From Hymenobacter roseosalivarius DSM 11622 (GTDB lineage Bacteria; Bacteroidota; Bacteroidia; Cytophagales; Hymenobacteraceae), in the NCBI RefSeq assembly GCF_900176135.1, contig NZ_FWWW01000057.1:1-64000 (forward strand): 64,000 nucleotides of DNA, in the 5' to 3' direction. Of the stretch, positions 25,586 to 34,280 are shown piece after piece. The notes beneath the pieces are model-generated. The model was given only the letters and a program-made list of their open reading frames with translations, was not told the origin of the DNA and searched no databases. The stretch's first letter is position 1; each line of letters starts with the position of its first letter. The position numbers were made by a program, and so were the translations under genes.

Positions 25586-26143
25586 TTAAAAAGCCCCCCA
25601 GTGCGGCGGCAAGCCCAGTTCCCGCGCCAACGGTGCCGCGCCCGAAGCCCACAAACCCGCCAGCATTATATTAATGGCGTCGGCCAGCTCCAGGTGATAG
25701 TCGGGGTGAAGCTTTTCGGCTTGCCGCAAGGCCTCCTGCGCGCGGCGGGCCAGGTGTTGCAGCAGCGGTTGGGTGGGGCCGTGCAGGCGCGCCACGGCAG
25801 CAGGCTGGTGTTCGAATACATTATTCAACAGGCGCACCGTTAGCTCCACTTCCCCAAATACGTCGCCCGTGATTTTGGCGTGGTAGCCGATGCGCGCCTG
25901 CAGCTGCCGCACGATAACCAGCAAGTCGTTGGGGGTCTGATGGTAGCCGCGCACGGGGTCGTCTATCTGCGTGCGCAGAAACGTGCGGCGGTCTTCCAAA
26001 GCTTCCGGACCTTCGAGCAGGCGGTAGGCCAGCTGTTCGGTGAGTACTGCATCCTGACTCACGAGGCGGGCGAGGAGCTGGTCTTTCTCCTTTTGGGGCA
26101 GATTGAGAAGGGCTTTGCGCAGGTCGGGTGGGAGGGCGGCCAT
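25586..26143 (-). CDS. Hypothetical cytoplasmic protein
   Basis: 185-residue helical, charged protein (MAALPPDLRKALLNLPQKEKD...) of no family I recognise. No signal peptide or membrane segment. Its C-terminus is made by the recurrent motif: CACTGGGGGGCTTTTTAA codes HWGAF-stop (25593-25599), so the gene ends in half of a motif-type terminator. The 217 bases downstream, to 25369, contain no gene that I can see. Confidence 0.65.
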   Translation of the reverse strand: MAALPPDLRKALLNLPQKEKDQLLARLVSQDAVLTEQLAYRLLEGPEALEDRRTFLRTQIDDPVRGYHQTPNDLLVIVRQLQARIGYHAKITGDVFGEVELTVRLLNNVFEHQPAAVARLHGPTQPLLQHLARRAQEALRQAEKLHPDYHLELADAINIMLAGLWASGAAPLARELGLPPHWGAF

Positions 26144-26187
26144 AGAAGGTCAAAGCTACAACACCGCTCAATATGCTCTGAGCCCCG

Positions 26188-26298
26188 TAGCGCGGAAATC
26201 CGTTCCGCGACGAGCACGGCGAGTTCCGACGCGTAGGTGCCAACAGTGCGGTACCGGATTCTCGCCGACGGCTCGACGCGGAACGGATTCCCGCGCTA
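26188..26298. repeat. Long imperfect inverted repeat (28-base arms)
   Basis: Left arm 26188-26215 and right arm 26271-26298 pair at 26 of 28 positions (core GCGGAAATCCGTTCCGCG); CGGCGAG/CTCGCCG (26217-26223, 26261-26267) extends the stem. GC-rich intergenic element of unknown function between divergent genes. Confidence 0.7.
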
Positions 26299-26380
26299 TG
26301 GCTCTTACCATATAGCCTAACTTGGCCGTATCTTACAGCACAGCCGCTCGCGGTGGCCCCAACCGTTCTATTCTTTCCTT

Positions 26381-27190
26381 ATGCGACCTTTTACTCAATC
26401 TCTGCGCCTGGCCGCAGCTGCCATTTTCAGTGGGTTGTTGCTGGCTGGCCCGGCTCAGGCCCAAAAAGCGCCGACGAAAAAAGGTGCTTACCCGGCCGCC
26501 GAAGGTTTCGACCAGGCCGGCTCCGATCCGAAGGCCATAGCCATTGCCGACAAGGTGGTGAACGCCATGGGTGGCTACGATGCTTGGCGTAACACCCGCT
26601 TTCTGGGCTGGAGTTTCTTTGGGGGGCAATATCAGATCTGGGACAAATACACCGGCGATTTTCACTGGGAAAAAGATACGCTGGTGGCCAACTACAACCT
26701 CAACTCGAAGAAGGGCGAAGTATACAGCCGTGGCCAGGATATTTCGGCCACGCCTGCCGGGCAGAAAGTGCTCGACAAGCTCACGCCCATCTGGATTAAT
26801 AACTCCTACTGGCTCGTAATGCCCTTCAAGCTCAAAGACTCCGGCGTGACGCTGACCTACAAGGGCGAGGGCAAAACCATGGACGGTGCCCCGGCCGATA
26901 TCCTGCAAATGACCTTCAAAAACGTGGGCGTCACGCCTCAGAACCGCTACGAAGTGCTGGTAAACCGCGCTACTAATCTGGTGGAAGAATGGACTTATTT
27001 TCCCAAAGCCACCGATGAGCAGCCCGCTTTCCGCCGCCGCTGGAACGAATACGCCAAGCACGGACAATTGATGCTAGCCGCCGGCCGCGACGAGGCCACC
27101 AAACCCAGCCGCCTTGACAACATCGCCGCTGCTCAGCTGGTACCCGAGGGCGTGATGACCAGCAAAACGCCCGTCGCCAAGATTAAATAA
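26381..27190 (+). CDS. Secreted hypothetical protein (DUF6503/LolA-like)
   Basis: 269-residue periplasmic protein. Signal peptide ends near GPAQAQ. The mature part starts with ADKVVNAMGGYDAWRNTRFLGWSFFGGQY and continues as a beta-rich outer-membrane-lipoprotein-sorting-like fold (ILQMTFKNVGVTPQNRYEVLVNRATN). It fits the group annotated DUF6503 in Bacteroidota, recalled without a search. Function unknown. Motif copy at 26621 encodes FGGQ. Monocistronic. Confidence 0.75.
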   Translation: MRPFTQSLRLAAAAIFSGLLLAGPAQAQKAPTKKGAYPAAEGFDQAGSDPKAIAIADKVVNAMGGYDAWRNTRFLGWSFFGGQYQIWDKYTGDFHWEKDTLVANYNLNSKKGEVYSRGQDISATPAGQKVLDKLTPIWINNSYWLVMPFKLKDSGVTLTYKGEGKTMDGAPADILQMTFKNVGVTPQNRYEVLVNRATNLVEEWTYFPKATDEQPAFRRRWNEYAKHGQLMLAAGRDEATKPSRLDNIAAAQLVPEGVMTSKTPVAKIK

Positions 27191-27219
27191 GCACCAACCT
27201 ACGCTTCGAGACTTGCTCC

Positions 27220-28326
27220 CTAGCGGCTTCGTGTTTTCTTCACTGATTTGCCCCCCGGTGCGGCCGCAGCATACGCCACCCGATAAATTACGCCATTCGC
27301 GTCGTCCGACACCAACAGAGAGCCGTCGGCGTGCTGGGCAATGCCGCAGACGCGCCCGAACTGCTCCTTGTTGTTATTCACCAGCCAGCCCGTCACGAAG
27401 TCCTCAAACTTCTCGGGCTGGCCTTGGTCGTTGAAGTGCACGCGCACGATTTTGTAGCCACTAGGCTCGGCGCGATTCCAGGAGCCGTGCATCGTTACGA
27501 AAGCGTCGTGGTGGTACTCTTTGGGAAATTGCCCCCCAGTGTTAAATACCATACCCAGCGGGGCCGCATGGGCCGTGTACAGCAGCTTGGGCTTCTCCGT
27601 TTTGGCCGCGTACTGCTCGTGGGTCATGCCGCCGGGCGGCTCGTCGGCGGGGTTAGCTTTGCCGTCGGCAAACACGTAAGGCCAGCCGTAGTCGGCTCCT
27701 TCTTTCAGCTCGTTTAGCTCCTCGCGCTGGTCCTCGTCGCCGAGCCAGTCGATGCCGTGGTCAAAGCCGTAGAGCACTTTGGTGGTGGGGTGCCAGCCGA
27801 AGCCGATGGTATTGCGCAGGCCCTTGGCCACCACGCGCCGGCCGGAGCCGTCGGGCTTGATTTCCAGCAGTGTCGCATTTTCCTTGTTGGGCTCGTCGCA
27901 GGCGTTGCAGGTGCTGCCCACCGAGAGGTAAAGCTTGCCATCGGGCCCGAAGTTGAGCGTGCGGTTGGGGTGCTGGCCCGCGTCGGGCAGATCTTTGTAC
28001 AGCGTTTTCAGCTCGGTTAGCGTGCCATCGGCTTTCACATCAGCCGAGTAAACTTCGCGCACGGCGGCTAAGTAGAGCTTGCCATCTTTCAGGGCCAGCC
28101 CGTGCAGATTGTCGCGCTGGGCTACTTGCTTGGTGAGGTCGGCTTTGCCGTCTTTGTTGGTGTCGCGCAACAGCGTGATGGTGCCTTTGTCGCGGTTGCT
28201 CACGTACACGTCGCCGTTGGGTGCCACGGCCAGCATGCGGGGCTTTTCGAGCTTGTCGGCAAACTTGGTGACGGCGAAGCCGGCGGGTGCTTTGAGCTGG
28301 GCTACGCGGGCGTCGGTGGCTTCCAC
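27220..28326 (-). CDS. PQQ-dependent sugar dehydrogenase family protein (mature domain)
   Basis: Six-bladed propeller of the sorbosone/glucose dehydrogenase family: PNGDVYVSNRDKGTITLL, HPNRTLNFGPDGKLYLSVGS, GFDHGIDWLGDEDQREELN and MHGSWNRAEPSGYKI. The family oxidises sugars in the periplasm. The open frame starts at a GTG (28326), but the same frame continues upstream through KTVTASYKGNIFKPGQ to a TAG at 28375-28377, preceded by a perfect signal peptide (next entry). As it stands, the domain lacks its export signal. Motif copies at 27250 and 27531. Activity depends on whether the TAG is real. Confidence 0.8.
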   Translation of the reverse strand: MEATDARVAQLKAPAGFAVTKFADKLEKPRMLAVAPNGDVYVSNRDKGTITLLRDTNKDGKADLTKQVAQRDNLHGLALKDGKLYLAAVREVYSADVKADGTLTELKTLYKDLPDAGQHPNRTLNFGPDGKLYLSVGSTCNACDEPNKENATLLEIKPDGSGRRVVAKGLRNTIGFGWHPTTKVLYGFDHGIDWLGDEDQREELNELKEGADYGWPYVFADGKANPADEPPGGMTHEQYAAKTEKPKLLYTAHAAPLGMVFNTGGQFPKEYHHDAFVTMHGSWNRAEPSGYKIVRVHFNDQGQPEKFEDFVTGWLVNNNKEQFGRVCGIAQHADGSLLVSDDANGVIYRVAYAAAAPGGKSVKKTRSR

Positions 28327-28452
28327 TTGGCCGGGCTTGAAGATGTTGCCTTTGTAGGACGCTGTGACGGTCTTCTAGTAATCGTTCTGGGCAACAGCGG
28401 TGAGAGCCGAGCAAAGTGCCGCGGCCGTGAGCGTATTTTTAAGAATGGTCAT
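28327..28452 (-). pseudogene. Signal-peptide part of the PQQ dehydrogenase gene, cut by in-frame TAG
   Basis: ATG at 28452 opens a 25-residue leader (MTILKNTLTAAALCSAL then TAVAQNDY) ending in a TAG at 28375-28377. Downstream of the TAG the same frame runs without interruption into the dehydrogenase domain. One base change (for example CAG to TAG) explains it. It could be a pseudogene, a sequencing error or a read-through codon. Confidence 0.75.
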
Positions 28453-28667
28453 AGCTGAATAGATGAGATCGTTCTATTCAACTGAACTAGATAGAATTGG
28501 GTTACGAAAAGGTTGAGGTGGTTGAGTATTCACCGTAATCATTCTAATCTTACTGAGAAACAATGTTCTGTACAACAACTCCCTGCAAGGGAATGCATAG
28601 GACTACGAAAGGCGGATGAATGCAAAGAAGTTAGCTTCTGATAATTAAAGCTATTGTGGAGTCAATC

Positions 28668-29168
28668 TTACTTTATATAGGTGCACTTAAGCTGTCTTTG
28701 ACTGGCTACCCCGCTGTCTATAACATATACTGTTGGAGTGGGGACACGCATATCAAAAGCGTACCTTCTTATGCCTAGCTCATTCATATAAGAAAACGCC
28801 TTAACTACATATTTATATTTGGCCTTCTGACGGAAACGGATTCTAATGCCATGTGCGGAATCTGGAGCGTTATGCAATAATTTAATGCTTCGTTGGGCTA
28901 GTTGCCAGTTATACCAATCTAAAAGGGAGTTCCCTGTTATTTCAAAATCATTCCATTGAGTTGCTTTTGCATGCGGTGAAGAGAAAAAAAGCCTATTCTC
29001 AAATTCGTTTCTGGCATAAAGAGGCGAGAAGCGTATTTGTAAAACTCTGTAGCTGTGCCCAATGCTTCGTGCAATCACTCCACACCCCAGCAACAGCAGA
29101 AACGCCAGCGCTAGCAGGCCCGGCGGAAGCAGCAGTTTGCGACGGTGGCGGCGCGGATTGTAAAGCAT
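28668..29168 (-). CDS. Hypothetical single-pass membrane protein
   Basis: 166 residues: basic N-terminus (MLYNPRRHRRK), one hydrophobic helix (LPPGLLALAFLLLLGCGVIA), then a polar beta-rich domain outside the membrane (IRIRFRQKAKYKYVV...). No family recognised. ATG at 29168 is favoured because the arginine cluster plus helix is a normal membrane anchor. Codon use is more AT-rich than most neighbours. Not in an operon. Confidence 0.6.
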   Translation of the reverse strand: MLYNPRRHRRKLLLPPGLLALAFLLLLGCGVIARSIGHSYRVLQIRFSPLYARNEFENRLFFSSPHAKATQWNDFEITGNSLLDWYNWQLAQRSIKLLHNAPDSAHGIRIRFRQKAKYKYVVKAFSYMNELGIRRYAFDMRVPTPTVYVIDSGVASQRQLKCTYIK

Positions 29169-29240
29169 AACTGGCAGTGAAAAGGGAGGTAATGTAAGGT
29201 AAGAATAAGCCAATAGTCTTTAGCCGATTTCACTACACAA

Positions 29241-29408
29241 CGTCATGCAGAGCGCAGCGAAGCATCTCGCGTGTTTGGTTGCCAAGCTAACTCACCCAAA
29301 TAGGCGGTCATGCTTGATCTGGCGTCCGCTGGTCGAAGCATCTCTACTGCAATGGTAACATCAACGAAGCGGGAGAGATGCTTCGGCTTCGCTCAGCATG
29401 ACCGCCTA
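29241..29408. repeat. Cluster of GTCATGC...GAAGCATCTC repeat units
   Basis: Three units: 29241-29273 and 29302-29349 in direct orientation, 29373-29408 inverted. Each runs from GTCATGC through about 20 variable bases to GAAGCATCTC. Units two and three can form a long hairpin. The same family is at 48852-48963. REP-like; fills most of the 340-base gap before the TonB receptor. Confidence 0.8.
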
Positions 29409-29509
29409 ATAGTGAGATGCTTTCAAGGTTTAAATTCAGCTTGGGGGCTTTTTTACCAACCTGCCCGGCCGCTTTCCCGTTCGGGCAAAGGTTACGCTAC
29501 ACTTCCCCA

Positions 29510-31627
29510 ATGCTTCCTCGTTCCTGCCAGCTTCTGCCGCTGCTTTTGCTGCTTCAGCTTCCTCTGCGCGCCCAAACCCCCGATACTGCCCGCACCGTGC
29601 GCTTGCCCGAGGCCACGGTGGTTGGCTACGGCCAGAACCTGCCGCTGCGGCGCACGGCGGCCGGCGTGAGCGTGCTCGATGCCATCGTCATCGACCGGTT
29701 CAACCAGACTTCGCTTACCCAGGCCGTGAATACGCTGCCGGGCGTGCGGCTGGAGGAGCGGGCCACGGCCAGCTACCGCCTGAGCGTGCGCGGCAGCACG
29801 CTTCGCTCGCCGTTTGGGGTGCGCAATGTGAAGCTCTACTACAATGATATTCCCTTCACCGAAGCCAGCGGCAGCAGTCCGCTCAACTTGCTGGATCCGG
29901 CCTCTATCGGGCAGATTGAGGTGATAAAAGGGCCGGCGGGTAGCGTGTATGGGGCCGGCACCGGCGGAGCGGTACTGCTGAGCACCCGCCGCCCAACGCC
30001 TGGCGAGGCGCGAGTGCAGGCGGGCTTCACGGCGGGTAGCTTCGGACTGCGGCGCTACACAGTGGCGGCCGAAACCGGCTCGGCCACGGCCATTCTGCGC
30101 GCCCAATACACCCGCCAGACCCTCGATGGCTACCGCCAGAACAGCGCCCTGCGCCGCGACGTGCTGACCGTGGACGGTGAATTTGCCCCCTCAGCCCAGC
30201 GCACCGTGGCCGTCCACGCGCTCTACGCCGATCTGGACTACCAAATTCCGGGCAGCCTGACCAGAGCGCAGTTTGAGCAGAATCCGCGGCAGGCGCGGCC
30301 GACCGTTGGCACCCAACCGGGCACCGTGGCGCAGCAGGCGGGCTACGCCTCGCGCTCGGCGCTGCTGGGCGTCACGCACGAATACCAGTTTACCAGCCGC
30401 TGGTCGAATAAGACGACGCTCTACGCCTCGGGCACCACAATCAAAACACCGTTTCTAGTTGATATAGAGCGTAATACGGCGCTGGGCTGGGGGGCGCGCT
30501 CGGTGGTGAGCTACCGCACGGCCCTGGCCGGCCACCTGTTGCGGCTGAGCGCGGGTGGTGAGTTGCAAAACAGCTTCGAGAATGCCCGCAACTACCAGAA
30601 CCGCCGCGGCACGCCCGGCCCGCTGCGCTACGACGACGAAATCATGACCAGCGCGGGCTTCGGCTTCGCGCAGGCCGATTGGGAGCTGCCCGCCGACTTT
30701 CTGCTGACCGTGGGCGCGAGCCTGAACGGTTTGCGCTACCGCATCGTGCGGGTGTCGGACGCAGCGGCGCGGCCAGATGGCTTCGCGTTGCGGCGCGGAT
30801 TTCGGCCTGTAGTGTCGCCGCGGGTGGCGCTGCTCAAAGAAATTGCCCCCCAGGTATCGGCCTACGCCAGCGTGAGCAGCGGATTTTCGCCCCCCAGCGA
30901 GGAAGAAATACGCCCTTCCGACGGCAGCATCAACCGCGACCTGGAAGCCGAGCGCGGCACGAGCTATGAGCTGGGCACGCGGGGCACGCTATTTAATAAC
31001 CGCCTCACCTTCGACGTGGCCGCGTTCGATTTTCGCCTGCGGCAAACCATCGTTACGCGCACTACGGCGGCGGGCGTGAATGTGTTTTTCAACTCCGGCT
31101 CGACCCGGCAGCGCGGGGTGGAGGCGGCGCTAAGCGGCTGGCTGTGGCGGCCCGTCACTGCTGCGGGGGGCATTTCCAGCGCTTCGCCCACTAGCCTGTC
31201 TCCCGGTCTGCGCGCCTGGGCCAGCTACGCCTACAATCATTTCCGCTTCCGTGACTATCAGCAACGCGATCAGGACTTTAGCGGCAACCGCCTCACCGGC
31301 ACCGCCCCACACACCCTCACCGCCGGCCTCGATTTTAGTGAGCAGTTCGGCTTTTACCTCCAGCCCACCCTCAGTCACCAGGCGCAGATTCCTCTCAACG
31401 ATGCTAACACCGTATACGCGGCCGGCTACTGGACACTTGCCGCGCGCGCCGGCTGGCGACGGGTGTTGGGGGGCAAATTGGAAACCGACATTTTCGCTGG
31501 CCTCGAAAACGCCACCGACCGGCGCTACAGTCTCGGCAACGATTTGAATGCCTTTGGGCAACGGTATTTCCAGCCCGCGCCGGGGCGAAATTGGTACAGT
31601 GGCGTGCAGCTGGGGTGGCGGTGGTAA
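29510..31627 (+). CDS. TonB-dependent outer-membrane receptor
   Basis: 705-residue beta-barrel transporter for an iron complex or other large ligand. Signal peptide (LLPLLLLLQLPLRAQ), a TonB-box-like stretch (TVRLPEATVVGY), then the plug with QAVNTLPGVRLEERATASYRLSVRG and IGQIEVIKGPAGSVYGAGTGG, and a C-terminal barrel ending in an aromatic residue (QLGWRW). No CarboxypepD-like domain precedes the plug, so it is FecA/CirA-like rather than SusC-like. ATG at 29510. Six motif copies between 30181 and 31474 if near-matches are counted. Confidence 0.92.
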   Translation: MLPRSCQLLPLLLLLQLPLRAQTPDTARTVRLPEATVVGYGQNLPLRRTAAGVSVLDAIVIDRFNQTSLTQAVNTLPGVRLEERATASYRLSVRGSTLRSPFGVRNVKLYYNDIPFTEASGSSPLNLLDPASIGQIEVIKGPAGSVYGAGTGGAVLLSTRRPTPGEARVQAGFTAGSFGLRRYTVAAETGSATAILRAQYTRQTLDGYRQNSALRRDVLTVDGEFAPSAQRTVAVHALYADLDYQIPGSLTRAQFEQNPRQARPTVGTQPGTVAQQAGYASRSALLGVTHEYQFTSRWSNKTTLYASGTTIKTPFLVDIERNTALGWGARSVVSYRTALAGHLLRLSAGGELQNSFENARNYQNRRGTPGPLRYDDEIMTSAGFGFAQADWELPADFLLTVGASLNGLRYRIVRVSDAAARPDGFALRRGFRPVVSPRVALLKEIAPQVSAYASVSSGFSPPSEEEIRPSDGSINRDLEAERGTSYELGTRGTLFNNRLTFDVAAFDFRLRQTIVTRTTAAGVNVFFNSGSTRQRGVEAALSGWLWRPVTAAGGISSASPTSLSPGLRAWASYAYNHFRFRDYQQRDQDFSGNRLTGTAPHTLTAGLDFSEQFGFYLQPTLSHQAQIPLNDANTVYAAGYWTLAARAGWRRVLGGKLETDIFAGLENATDRRYSLGNDLNAFGQRYFQPAPGRNWYSGVQLGWRW

Positions 31628-31650
31628 TTTTCGTGGCTATTGGCCCAACC

Positions 31651-32469
31651 TTACGGCTGCGCCGGCAATACCAGCACCGGGCCCAGGCTACGCCGCACCA
31701 CCTGCGCCGATACGCTTTGGTAAAACAGCCGTTGCAGGATGCTGTGTTGCCGGGCAATAAGGATCAGCAGACCCCCACCATCTTCTTCTGCCGCCGCCAA
31801 AATTCCATCTATAGGGTGTAAGTGGCGCTGTCCCCGCATCGTGACGCGCTGAAACCCAGCGGTGAGGCCGCTTTTTTCAACCTGTTGGCAGGCCAACGAC
31901 GAGGTATCGTCGTCTTCGGGCTCTACCACATGCGCGACGTTTATGGTGGCGTTGAAGGCGCTCAGCAGCCGTTGACCCAACTCCACTACCTGGGGGCTCA
32001 GCGAGAAAGACTGATTATCGGCTCCGATGGTTACGCGGCACAAATTGGGCTTGGCGGGAGCCATAACGGGCACTACCAATAGCGGCACGGGCGAATGGCG
32101 CAACAAGTTTAACGAGGTAGTATCGATGAGTTCATCGGGCTTGTTATAGTCGGGGCGACCCAACACAATGAGCTGGGGTTGATGCTGTTCTACCGCCGCC
32201 GCTACCGCATTCTCCAATATGTCGTTGGAAATCTCTACCGTAACGGGCACTGTCAGCGTCGCCGTGCGGCTACTCAGCTCCGCGGCAATTTCGCCCTCGC
32301 TCCGGTGCGGAATTCGACCGCTTAAGGCTTCCGGGTCGAGCAGAGAAGTACGGCGCACATGCAGCAGCACGAGTGGCGCCCGCAACTCCGCGGCTATTGC
32401 GGCGGCGTAAGCTAGACCGCGGTCGGCAGCGGGCGTAAAATCGGTGAGCAGTAGGAGCGGAGCAGGCAT
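31651..32469 (-). CDS. Universal stress protein, two tandem domains
   Basis: 272 residues with two Usp folds. Domain 1: LLLLTDFTPAADRGLAYAAAIA and IVLGRPDYN...HSPVPLLVVP; domain 2: VTIGADNQSFSL and the end IARQHSILQRLFYQSV...GPVLVLP. The G-2x-G-9x-G(S/T) ATP signature is incomplete in both halves, so nucleotide binding is uncertain. Cytoplasmic stress-response role is typical. ATG at 32469. Convergent with the TonB receptor, 24 bases apart. Confidence 0.88.
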   Translation of the reverse strand: MPAPLLLLTDFTPAADRGLAYAAAIAAELRAPLVLLHVRRTSLLDPEALSGRIPHRSEGEIAAELSSRTATLTVPVTVEISNDILENAVAAAVEQHQPQLIVLGRPDYNKPDELIDTTSLNLLRHSPVPLLVVPVMAPAKPNLCRVTIGADNQSFSLSPQVVELGQRLLSAFNATINVAHVVEPEDDDTSSLACQQVEKSGLTAGFQRVTMRGQRHLHPIDGILAAAEEDGGGLLILIARQHSILQRLFYQSVSAQVVRRSLGPVLVLPAQP

Positions 32470-32626
32470 AGCAGGCGCGTAAGGAAGGCGGTATCCGATG
32501 CTATACGCCACCGCTGCCGTCAGGGATGCTTTAGGGTGAGTCGTTGGTCGCGTGCGTGCGTGCGGGGCTTTTTTCAGCAGGAAGGTGCGTTAGGCTTCGG
32601 GCAAGTAAGACAAAGAAAAAATGACC

Positions 32627-33118
32627 CTAGACGCCCACCACGGCGCTGCGGCGCTCCAGCAGCACTGTGTCGCGCCACGCGCCGGACAGCCTTCCGATGC
32701 GCACGCGCCGCCCCAGCACCCGGAAGCCCTGGGTTTCGTGCAGACGGATGCTGGCCGTATTCTCGGGAAAAATACCTGCCTGTAACGTCCAGATACCATT
32801 CTTTTCTGACTCGGCTACCAGCGCGCTCAGTAGCTGCCGGCCTACGCCCTGCCCGCGGGCGGCATCGGCTACATATACGCTCACTTCCGCCACACCCCCG
32901 TACACGCACCGCCCCGAAACTGCCGACAACGCCGCCCAGCCTAGCACGTTGCCATTGGCATCAGCGGCTACCAGCCGGCTGTGTGCCAAATGGCCGGCAT
33001 CCCAGGCTTCCCAGCTCGGGCTTTGGGTCTCGAATGTAGCGTTGCCGGTGGCAATGCCCTGGGTATAAATGGCGGCCACAGCAGGCCAGTGAGCGGCCGT
33101 GGCTGATAGGAGTGGCAT
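32627..33118 (-). CDS. GNAT N-acetyltransferase (phosphinothricin-acetyltransferase type)
   Basis: 163-residue acetyl-CoA-dependent transferase. Features of the PAT/MnaT branch: IYTQGIATGNATFETQ near the N-terminus, acetyl-CoA loop YVADAARGQGVGRQLLSAL, and GIFPENTASIRLHETQGFRVLGRR. Likely acetylates a small amine such as methionine derivatives or amino-acid analogues. Cytoplasmic. ATG at 33118. It may give tolerance to toxic amino-acid analogues, but the substrate cannot be told from sequence. Confidence 0.92.
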   Translation of the reverse strand: MPLLSATAAHWPAVAAIYTQGIATGNATFETQSPSWEAWDAGHLAHSRLVAADANGNVLGWAALSAVSGRCVYGGVAEVSVYVADAARGQGVGRQLLSALVAESEKNGIWTLQAGIFPENTASIRLHETQGFRVLGRRVRIGRLSGAWRDTVLLERRSAVVGV

Positions 33119-33229
33119 GGGCGTAAGAGAGTAGGTGTGCTTAGGTACCAGTGCTTAATCATAGTGTTAAGGTCAAGCGTAAGCTGTGCAAGTATACTAG
33201 TGCTTCGCGTTCCAGGTACCTCCGCTCAC

Positions 33230-33265
33230 AAAAAAGCCCCCCAAAGTACGATGGGGGGCTTTTTG
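33230..33265. terminator. Motif-type bidirectional terminator
   Basis: AAAAAAGCCCCCCA pairs with TGGGGGGCTTTTT. It lies just after the 33281 gene (minus strand) and upstream of the acetyltransferase. Confidence 0.88.
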
Positions 33266-33280
33266 CCGGTGTTTCAACTT

Positions 33281-33520
33281 TTAATCTTCGTCCGCAGCCG
33301 GTGCCTGTTCAGCGCCGGGGTTCATGCGCTCATCCGTCATATCGGAGGTGTCGGGGTCGGGTGTAGTACCACCCAACACCTGGCCGTGGGTAGCGGCATC
33401 CAGCATGGCAGCCGAGCCGGCGCTTTCGTCGGAGCCGGCGTCTACGCGGGGCGCATCAGTGGGCTGGGCGGCGGCCGGATTAATCTGTTGATTACTCGCT
33501 TGTTCTTCGGGCGTTTTCAT
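33281..33520 (-). CDS. Small acidic disordered protein with MLDxxTHGQ motif
   Basis: 79 residues, strongly acidic and rich in Ala, Pro, Asp and Gln, with no predicted fold. It contains AMLDAATHGQVL, closely matching SMLDRETHGQLL in the protein at 34637, so the two are paralogues around that motif. Function unknown; such hydrophilic proteins are sometimes stress protectants. ATG at 33520, terminator directly after the stop. Confidence 0.7.
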   Translation of the reverse strand: MKTPEEQASNQQINPAAAQPTDAPRVDAGSDESAGSAAMLDAATHGQVLGGTTPDPDTSDMTDERMNPGAEQAPAADED

Positions 33521-33607
33521 CGGTGTATGGCGTTCAAATAAAGGTGAAAGAAAACGCCGGGCCTCGCACCTCGCGACACCCGGCGTTTTCCGGAAGCTAA
33601 AACCAGC

Positions 33608-34084
33608 TTAGTCGGCGGCGGGCCGATACTCTTCATTCGTGTCAATATCGGCCTGCGTGGTGCGGTTGGCGGGCTCGGCGGTTTCCCAGTTGCGGGTGCC
33701 GCTGCCGTAGCGCGGGTCGTCGAGCTTGGCGGCCTCGCGCCGGTCGTCCGACTCATCGTTTGTGGTGGCGCGCACCGCTTCATTGTTCAGGTTTTGCGGA
33801 GCCGCGCCCCGTTGGTCGGGGGCGGGCGTGCTCGACGCGGCCGCACCCCGGTTAGCGCCCGCCGCTACCGGACCGTTCATTTCCTCGTCCGAGAGAGGCG
33901 CGTGGCCAAAGTCACCATAGTTTGGCGTGTCTTGCGAAGTCTGGGGCACGGCGTTTTTGCCAGCTGTTCTCCCGGTGGTGTGTTCCGGATTTTCCTGGGC
34001 CAGCTTAGCGCCTACCTTCTCATTTTCGGCTAACGAACGACTGTTGTTATCGTCGGTATTAGGGTCATCTGCTTGTGTTTTCAT
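33608..34084 (-). CDS. Acidic disordered protein
   Basis: 158 residues, hydrophilic throughout, rich in Asn, Asp, Ala, Thr and Glu, with no hydrophobic core. It begins MKTQADDP, like the MKTPEEQ start of its downstream neighbour at 33281, and ends TNEEYRPAAD, but lacks the MLDxxTHGQ motif. No family recognised. It lies 87 bases upstream of the 33281 gene on the same strand; both may be one transcript. Confidence 0.68.
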   Translation of the reverse strand: MKTQADDPNTDDNNSRSLAENEKVGAKLAQENPEHTTGRTAGKNAVPQTSQDTPNYGDFGHAPLSDEEMNGPVAAGANRGAAASSTPAPDQRGAAPQNLNNEAVRATTNDESDDRREAAKLDDPRYGSGTRNWETAEPANRTTQADIDTNEEYRPAAD

Positions 34085-34280
34085 AGGGAAGGTGGAGTGA
34101 AGAGTGAAGGTGTAACAAGATACTTAGTATCAGGCAACTAGTTGGCTAGTACGCAAAACGACGGTTGAAGGGTCAATAAAATTCCATCCATATGGCCCCA
34201 GCCGCGTAGTGAGTAACAAGCTGCCCCGATTGTTAGCGGCGGCCAGACTGGCTTTTACCCGTTTTATAACCCTTACTCAT

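Noticed and set aside
29417-29509. Longer N-terminus for the TonB receptor
   Set aside because: The added residues come from the repeat region and would hide the signal peptide.
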